From: UBA668 sp031366885 | GTDB lineage: Bacteria > Actinomycetota > Acidimicrobiia > Acidimicrobiales > Ilumatobacteraceae | Assembly: GCA_031366885.1 (NCBI GenBank) | Contig: JANLPB010000317.1 | Coordinates: forward strand, 1 to 18,694 | Direction of reading: 5' to 3' | Length of the DNA: 18,694 nucleotides | Part shown: piece by piece, positions 14,304-18,694 of the stretch | Numbering within the stretch: position 1 is the first letter of the stretch | Layout of the letters: the number at the start of each line of letters is the position of its first letter | Translations under genes and position numbers: made by a program | The notes under the pieces: model-generated | Database searches by the model: none | What the model saw: only the letters and a program-made list of their open reading frames with translations | What the model was told of the DNA's origin: nothing

Positions 14304-15592
14304 TTGCCGGCCAGTTCACCAACATCGACCTTCTGATGGTCGTTGTCATCGTTGTGTTGTTGATCATTCTGATCTTCGCCTCAGTGGCCGAGATGAGTTT
14401 GTCGCGGATGAGCAAGCCGCGAGCGACCTCACTGGCGGACAAGGGTCTGAAGTCCGGTAAAGCGCTGAAGCGTCTGGTTGAGCATCCCGAGCGCTGGGTC
14501 AACCCGCTGCTCCTCACCGTCAACATTTGTCAGACGGTGCAAACCACGCTCACCGCACTCGTCGCCGGCCACATGTTCGGCGCCGCCGGTGTGGCCATCG
14601 GTGTAGTCCTCAACGTCGTCGTGTTCTTCGTGTTGGCGGAGGCCGTACCGAAGACCTACGCGGTGCTGTACCCCCAGCGGGCTGCGTTGCTCTCGGCCCG
14701 TCCGACCGCTCTGATCGTGTCGTTTCCGCCCCTGCAGTGGATCTCGCGCGGTCTGATCAAGCTCACCAACGTGATTGTCCGCGGCAAAGGCCTGGAGTCC
14801 GGCCCCTTCGTGTCCGAGCAAGAGTTGCTGGGCATTGTCGAGGTAGCGGCTGAGGACGGCGTCGTCGAACACGAGGAACGCGAACTGATCGAGAGCATCA
14901 TCGAGTTCGGCGACACGATCGCCCGTGAGGTGATGGTTCCTCGCCCCGACATCCAGGTGCTGGAGCGCACCAATACCGTGACCCAGGCCCTCGACATAGC
15001 GCTGCAGGAGGGCTACAGCCGTTTGCCGGTCGTGAACAGCGAGGACGACGACGTGTTGGGCTTGGCGTATACCAAGGACCTGATGCGCACCGAGCGCGAG
15101 GGTGGCGGCGCACGGCTGGTCAGCGAGCTGGTACGGCCCGTGCACTTCGTGCCGGAGAACAAGCCTGTCAACCGGCTGATGCGTGAGATGCAAGCCGAGA
15201 AGTTCCACCTGGCGCTCGTCGCCGACGAGTATGGCGCCTTCGCCGGGCTGGTCACGCTCGAGGACTGCCTCGAGGAGCTTGTCGGGGAGATCGTCGACGA
15301 GCACGACGATGAGGACGCTGAGGTCCAACGGCTCGCCGATGGTGACTATCTCGTCGATGGCGGCATGTCGGTGGGCGACCTCAACGACCTGCTCGGAACC
15401 TCGATCCCCGACGACGACTGGGACACGGTCGGCGGCTTCTTGTTCGGCACGCTCGAGCATGTTCCCGGCATCGGTGAGTCGATTGCCCATCAGGGGTGGC
15501 GCTTCGCCGCTGCCGAGGTCGAGGGGCGCCGCATTCGACGAGTGAAGGTCACGATCGAGCAAGACGACGACCTCACCCCGGGCCACGCCTGA
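14300..15592 (+). CDS. CNNM/CBS-domain transporter-associated protein (HlyC/CorC family)
   Basis: A 430-residue membrane protein of the CorB/CNNM family, members of which have been linked to Mg2+ export. The N-terminal CNNM domain (about 8-165) contains around four membrane segments and the motif EAVPKTYAV (114-122). A linker helix rich in acidic residues (EDGVVEHEEREL) leads to two CBS domains (about 212-265 and 275-332), with the typical VPRPDI and GYSRLPVV sequences. The C-terminal CorC/HlyC domain (about 342-420) has YLVDGGMSVGDLNDLLG and DTVGGFLFG. The ATG overlaps the ybeY stop (ATGA) and is preceded by AGGAG (14287-14291) at 8 nt. Older annotations call this a hemolysin; a metal-transport role is more likely. 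Confidence 0.93.
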   Translation: MIAGQFTNIDLLMVVVIVVLLIILIFASVAEMSLSRMSKPRATSLADKGLKSGKALKRLVEHPERWVNPLLLTVNICQTVQTTLTALVAGHMFGAAGVAIGVVLNVVVFFVLAEAVPKTYAVLYPQRAALLSARPTALIVSFPPLQWISRGLIKLTNVIVRGKGLESGPFVSEQELLGIVEVAAEDGVVEHEERELIESIIEFGDTIAREVMVPRPDIQVLERTNTVTQALDIALQEGYSRLPVVNSEDDDVLGLAYTKDLMRTEREGGGARLVSELVRPVHFVPENKPVNRLMREMQAEKFHLALVADEYGAFAGLVTLEDCLEELVGEIVDEHDDEDAEVQRLADGDYLVDGGMSVGDLNDLLGTSIPDDDWDTVGGFLFGTLEHVPGIGESIAHQGWRFAAAEVEGRRIRRVKVTIEQDDDLTPGHA

Positions 15593-15607
15593 CGGCAACG
15601 CTGTCAG
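15589..15607. terminator. Bidirectional hairpin between two convergent genes
   Basis: CTGACGGC (15589-15596) pairs with GCTGTCAG (15600-15607) around an AAC loop: 8 pairs with one G:T. The stop codons of both the CNNM gene (15590-15592) and the MFS gene (15604-15606) lie within it. No T tract follows. A shared terminator is inferred. Confidence 0.45.
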
Positions 15608-16905
15608 AACAGCTCGTCGAGCGGGTCCCTCAGCAATGACACAGGGGTGGCGTCGGCCAGGACGTCCACGCTCGGCATCTCGTGAACTGGGGGTGGCAGC
15701 CGCAGGGCACGGGTTGTCATTCGAGCGGCGATGACCAGCGTCGCCAGCGACAGCAGGCCGGCGGCGGCAAAGTAAGGCGCCCGCAGTCCGTAGGCGCTGG
15801 CCAGTACGGCGCCAAACAACGCTCCCAATGGCATCGCACCCGTACTGATCCAGCGGTAGATGCTGTTCACCCGCCCGAACAATTCGCTGGGCACGACCTG
15901 TTGGCGCAGCGACACCGCCAGGATGCTCCAGATGGTGGTGGCGAATGCCTGTAGCGCGGTGAGAGCGATGACCAACCACACCCTGGGGAACAGACCGATC
16001 AGCGCGCTGGTGGTGGCGGGAACGATGGCGGCAGCGATCATCGTTCGACGCCGTCCGACCGCTGCGATGACCCTTCCGCCGGTCACTCCGGCCAGCAGGC
16101 TGCCAACGCCGATAATCGCGAGGAGCGGGCCGAACACGCGGTCCGAGAGGTGCAGTTCGTCCTTGGCGAACAATACGAACGTCGCCTGGGTAGCGGCGAA
16201 CGCAAGGTTCATCAACGTCACCACGATCACCAAGCTGCGCAGCAACGCATGATCGACTAGCCAGCGAACACCGCCACGCATGTCGGCGAGAAGGCTGGCC
16301 GCGGACGCCTTGGAGGGCGCCGCCGTGGGTGTGAACGTGCCACGCAAGGTCGCCGCCAGTGTTGCCGCCAGCACGAAACTGGCCGCGTCGACGCCAAACG
16401 GCAGCCACGCTGCGATGGCGATCAGCGCCCCACCCAAGGGCATGCCGATGAACGTGTTGGTGGCGACCTCCGTTGCGTAGAAAAAGCCGTTTGCGTGTTC
16501 AAGCTGAGCATTCGGCACGATCGCGGGCAGGATGGTTTGCGACCCACTGTCGAAGAACACTTCGCCGACGCCCAGACCAAAGGCGAGGACCCACAGCATC
16601 CAGATGTGCACTTCTCCGAACGCGACCACGGCGGTGAGGGCGCCCACCAGCAGCGCCCGACACAGGTCGGAAATGACCAGCACCTTGCGACGGTCGGAGC
16701 GGTCGATGATCACACCCACGGGCAAGGCGAACAGCAACCAAGGAATCGTGAAGAACGCCGCGATCAGCCCGACCGATACCGGATCGTCGGTCACTCGGGC
16801 TGCCAGCAGCGGCAGGGCGATCACGAACACGCCGTCGCCCAAGTTGGACACCGCAGCTGCGGTCCACAATCGCCAGTAGGCGTTGGGCAGTTTCGTGCGG
16901 CTCAT
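15604..16905 (-). CDS. MFS transporter, efflux-type (MFS_3/EntS-like)
   Basis: A 433-residue major facilitator protein with about twelve membrane helices, expected to export a small molecule by proton antiport. The N-terminal NLGDGVFVIALPLLAA and the loop-2/3 motif GVIIDRSDRRKVL (64-76, motif A) match the MFS_3 efflux subgroup, which includes EntS and macrolide exporters. A DSGSQTILPAIVP block is also typical of that group. The frame is open to 17382, but everything before the ATG at 16905 lies inside the SDR gene; MSRTKLPNAYWRLW is the natural N terminus. Its ATG overlaps the SDR stop (ATGA, 16902-16905), so it is translationally coupled. The substrate is unknown; a product of the neighbouring ligase/SDR genes is one guess. 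Confidence 0.9.
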   Translation of the reverse strand: MSRTKLPNAYWRLWTAAAVSNLGDGVFVIALPLLAARVTDDPVSVGLIAAFFTIPWLLFALPVGVIIDRSDRRKVLVISDLCRALLVGALTAVVAFGEVHIWMLWVLAFGLGVGEVFFDSGSQTILPAIVPNAQLEHANGFFYATEVATNTFIGMPLGGALIAIAAWLPFGVDAASFVLAATLAATLRGTFTPTAAPSKASAASLLADMRGGVRWLVDHALLRSLVIVVTLMNLAFAATQATFVLFAKDELHLSDRVFGPLLAIIGVGSLLAGVTGGRVIAAVGRRRTMIAAAIVPATTSALIGLFPRVWLVIALTALQAFATTIWSILAVSLRQQVVPSELFGRVNSIYRWISTGAMPLGALFGAVLASAYGLRAPYFAAAGLLSLATLVIAARMTTRALRLPPPVHEMPSVDVLADATPVSLLRDPLDELF

Positions 16906-17714
16906 TCGACGCGAAGAGCCATGCGTGCGAATGCGGTGGGCAAGTCCGGATATCGCTTCGTGGAGGCACCGCCATCCACTCGCAACAGCGAGCCGCTGAC
17001 GAACCTCGAGTCGTCGCCCGCCAGAAAGGCGACCATTCCCGCAACGTCGTTGGGTTGCGCGAAGCGGCCAAGTGTCGTGTTTTCGACGAACTCGTCGACC
17101 ACACCGGGAACCATGAAGAACCCGTTGGTGGCATTGGTTTCCACCAAACCCGGCGCCACGGAGTTCACGCGAATGCCACGTGCGCCCAGTTCCATCGCGG
17201 CCACCTGTGTGAGCATGACGACGCCCGCCTTCGCCGCGCAATATGCGCTCATTCCTGCTGACGGCTGTGTCGCGTTCAGCGACGAGATGGTGATGATGCT
17301 GCCGCCGTCCACCATGACGCGTGCCGCCTGTTGCACGGTCAGGAAGACGCCCGTGAGGCAGAGATCGATGATCGCCCGCCACTCATCCACGGAGTGATCG
17401 AGAAGTGCGCCGTACGTGCCGCGCCCCGCGTTGGCGACGGCGATGTGCAGGCCTCCTCGACGGGCCGCCTCGTCGCCGACCAGTACCAGCGACTCGGCCG
17501 AGGTGACGTCGCACAGCATTGGCACCACGGCGTCGGCGTGTGTGCCATGAACTTGATCATGAAGACGCTCGAGAGCGTTGCCGTCGATGTCGACTGCCAG
17601 AACCGTTGCGCCAGATTGCACGAACCGCTCTGTGATGCTGCGGCCTATTCCTGAGCCGGCTCCCGTGACCAATGCGAGTCGACCAGCTAGGGAACCTTCA
17701 AGGGTTGCGCTCAT
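16902..17714 (-). CDS. SDR family NAD(P)-dependent oxidoreductase
   Basis: A 270-residue classical short-chain dehydrogenase. The Rossmann glycine motif TGAGSGIG (17-24), NAGRG (95-99), the catalytic Ser144/Ser145 in TISSLNA, Tyr158 and Lys162 in SAYCAAKAG, and the PG motif in NSVAPGLVET (184-193) are all present. Asp42 at the end of the second strand (VLAVDID) suggests NAD(H) preference over NADP(H). The C-terminal VSGSLLRVDGGAS is typical of 3-ketoacyl-ACP reductase-like SDRs. Start: the ATG at 17714 gives a normal N terminus; an ATG four codons earlier (17726) is possible, and neither has a strong ribosome site. Open frame before 17726 overlaps the ligase gene. It lies 19 nt after the ligase stop and overlaps the MFS start. 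Confidence 0.9.
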   Translation of the reverse strand: MSATLEGSLAGRLALVTGAGSGIGRSITERFVQSGATVLAVDIDGNALERLHDQVHGTHADAVVPMLCDVTSAESLVLVGDEAARRGGLHIAVANAGRGTYGALLDHSVDEWRAIIDLCLTGVFLTVQQAARVMVDGGSIITISSLNATQPSAGMSAYCAAKAGVVMLTQVAAMELGARGIRVNSVAPGLVETNATNGFFMVPGVVDEFVENTTLGRFAQPNDVAGMVAFLAGDDSRFVSGSLLRVDGGASTKRYPDLPTAFARMALRVE

Positions 17715-17733
17715 TCGCGGCACCATAGTGCCG

Positions 17734-18694
17734 TCACGAGTCTGGCCCCGAGGACGGTGCCAGCAGATGCCGTTGAATCTTGCCGAGTGCCGTTCGCGGA
17801 AGCTTGTCCACAAATCGAAGGTCTTTCGGTGCGCAGTACGCGGGCATGGCCGCGATGACGAACGAGCGCAGTTCAGCAAGGGACGGCGGGTTCAGCGCGG
17901 GGACGACGAACGCTGTGACTCGTTGGCCCCATTCGTCATCGGGCACGCCCACGATTGCAACGTCGACAACGTTGGGGTGCTGTCCAAGTAGCGCCTCGAC
18001 AGGCTCGGGCCAGACATTCTCACCGCCGGTGATGATCAGGTCGCCGCGCCGCCCGTCGATGTGCAGGCGGCCGTCGGCCAACCAACGACCAAGGTCGCCG
18101 GTGTGGAGCCATCCCTCGCGATCCAGCGGTGAGGTGCCGTCGCGGTAGCTGCGCAGCAGCATCGGGCAACGCACCAGCACCTCGGACTCGACGGTGAGCT
18201 GCAATTCGACACCTTCCAGGGGCAGCCCGTCATACACCACCCCGCTGCCAGTTTCGGTGAGCCCGTACGTGGTGCGAACGTGCGCGGAAAGGTTGGCGGG
18301 CGGCCGTGCACCACCCAGCACAATGATGCGGAACAGCGCTGGGTCGATGCGATGCAAGGCGGTGGCAACCAACGACACGGCGCTGGCGCCATTGCGAGCG
18401 GCGTCGGTCACTCGCGCTGCATCAAAGCCGTCGTGGACTACAAGCGGGGTGCCGGTGACGATTGCCCTCGTCACCACTGACAGCCCACCGACATGCGACA
18501 GCGGCAGGCACGCCAACCACGAGTCGGTCGGCGACACCTCCAGCCGCTGCGTGGTCGCGACGGCGGAGGCGATGACGGCTGCGTGAGTGAGGACAACACC
18601 CTTCGGTGCGCCGGTGGAGCCGCTTGTGGCCACGACGAGTGCGTCGCCGGGCTCGACCTCGCGCCCATGGTCCACTGCATGCCGGCCATCAGTG
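17734..18694 (-). CDS. AMP-forming acyl-CoA ligase, MenE-like (5' end outside the window)
   Basis: The C-terminal 320 or so codons of an ANL-family adenylating enzyme. The frame stays open to the window edge, so the GTG at 18675 is probably internal. Core motifs: ATSGSTGAPKGV (phosphate-binding A3 loop), YGLTETGSG (A5), GWLHTGDLG (A7, with the ribose-binding Asp), DLIITGGENVWPEPVE (A8 hinge) and LPRTALGKIQRHLL (A10, with the catalytic Lys). The region between A3 and A5 is short, as in o-succinylbenzoate-CoA ligase (MenE), and GSGVVYDG after A5 recalls that group. Without the N terminus or other men genes nearby this is only a suggestion; a fatty or aromatic acid CoA ligase is the alternative. 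The SDR gene follows 19 nt after the stop. Confidence 0.88.
   Translation of the reverse strand, partial: TDGRHAVDHGREVEPGDALVVATSGSTGAPKGVVLTHAAVIASAVATTQRLEVSPTDSWLACLPLSHVGGLSVVTRAIVTGTPLVVHDGFDAARVTDAARNGASAVSLVATALHRIDPALFRIIVLGGARPPANLSAHVRTTYGLTETGSGVVYDGLPLEGVELQLTVESEVLVRCPMLLRSYRDGTSPLDREGWLHTGDLGRWLADGRLHIDGRRGDLIITGGENVWPEPVEALLGQHPNVVDVAIVGVPDDEWGQRVTAFVVPALNPPSLAELRSFVIAAMPAYCAPKDLRFVDKLPRTALGKIQRHLLAPSSGPDS

Noticed and set aside
14429..16408. Long minus-strand open frame (659 codons) across the CNNM gene and into the MFS gene
   Set aside because: It is antisense to the well-supported CNNM gene and out of frame with the MFS gene. Its translation is low in hydrophobic periodicity and rich in Arg/His/Gly, typical of high-GC shadow frames.
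16906..17382. A 159-residue N-terminal extension or fusion on the MFS transporter
   Set aside because: It lies wholly within the SDR gene in another frame. The natural MFS start overlaps the SDR stop by ATGA.

Overview
The window looks like a chromosomal stretch from a GC-rich actinobacterium. Pointers are the high GC content, a DUF222/HNH protein of the type abundant in actinobacteria, several promoters whose TANNNT -10 box ends 6 nt before a start codon (leaderless style), and many overlapping or GTG starts. Acidimicrobiia (Ilumatobacter-like) would fit the gene content, but that is a guess from style and not a placement. I see no insertion sequence, prophage, CRISPR array or rRNA.

Region by region. 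1-2393 (minus) holds a molybdenum hydroxylase operon: the xanthine-dehydrogenase-type large subunit, followed by the first 26 codons of the FAD-binding subunit, which runs off the left edge. 2524-3220 (plus) is a compact toxin-antitoxin module, a Phd/YefM-type antitoxin overlapping a VapC PIN toxin, under a promoter bracketed by two palindromes. 3228-4502 (minus) is a secreted lipoprotein alpha/beta hydrolase. 4617-4691 (plus) is tRNA-Cys(GCA). 4716-5306 (minus) is a DUF4126 membrane protein. 5522-6703 (minus) is a DUF222-HNH endonuclease with an SOS-box-like site at its start. 6921-7442 (plus) is a small unrecognised three-helix membrane protein.

7454-12510 (minus) is a two-gene unit: a membrane-anchored GGDEF-EAL protein followed 8 nt later by phosphoenolpyruvate carboxylase. 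Divergently, 12731-15592 (plus) is phoH-ybeY-CNNM/CBS, a tightly overlapping RNA-metabolism and ion-transport operon that is widespread in bacteria; era, which often follows, is absent here. Converging on it, 15604-18694 (minus) is an AMP-forming ligase (MenE-like, 5' end outside the window), an SDR oxidoreductase and an MFS efflux-type transporter, apparently co-transcribed.

Most of the window is ordinary chromosome. The observations most worth a second look are the operator/promoter architecture of the toxin-antitoxin locus, the pairing of a c-di-GMP protein with PEP carboxylase, the possible damage-inducible control of the HNH gene, and the uncharacterised membrane protein with a cytosolic Cys/His motif. 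I found no convincing wholly new multi-gene system.
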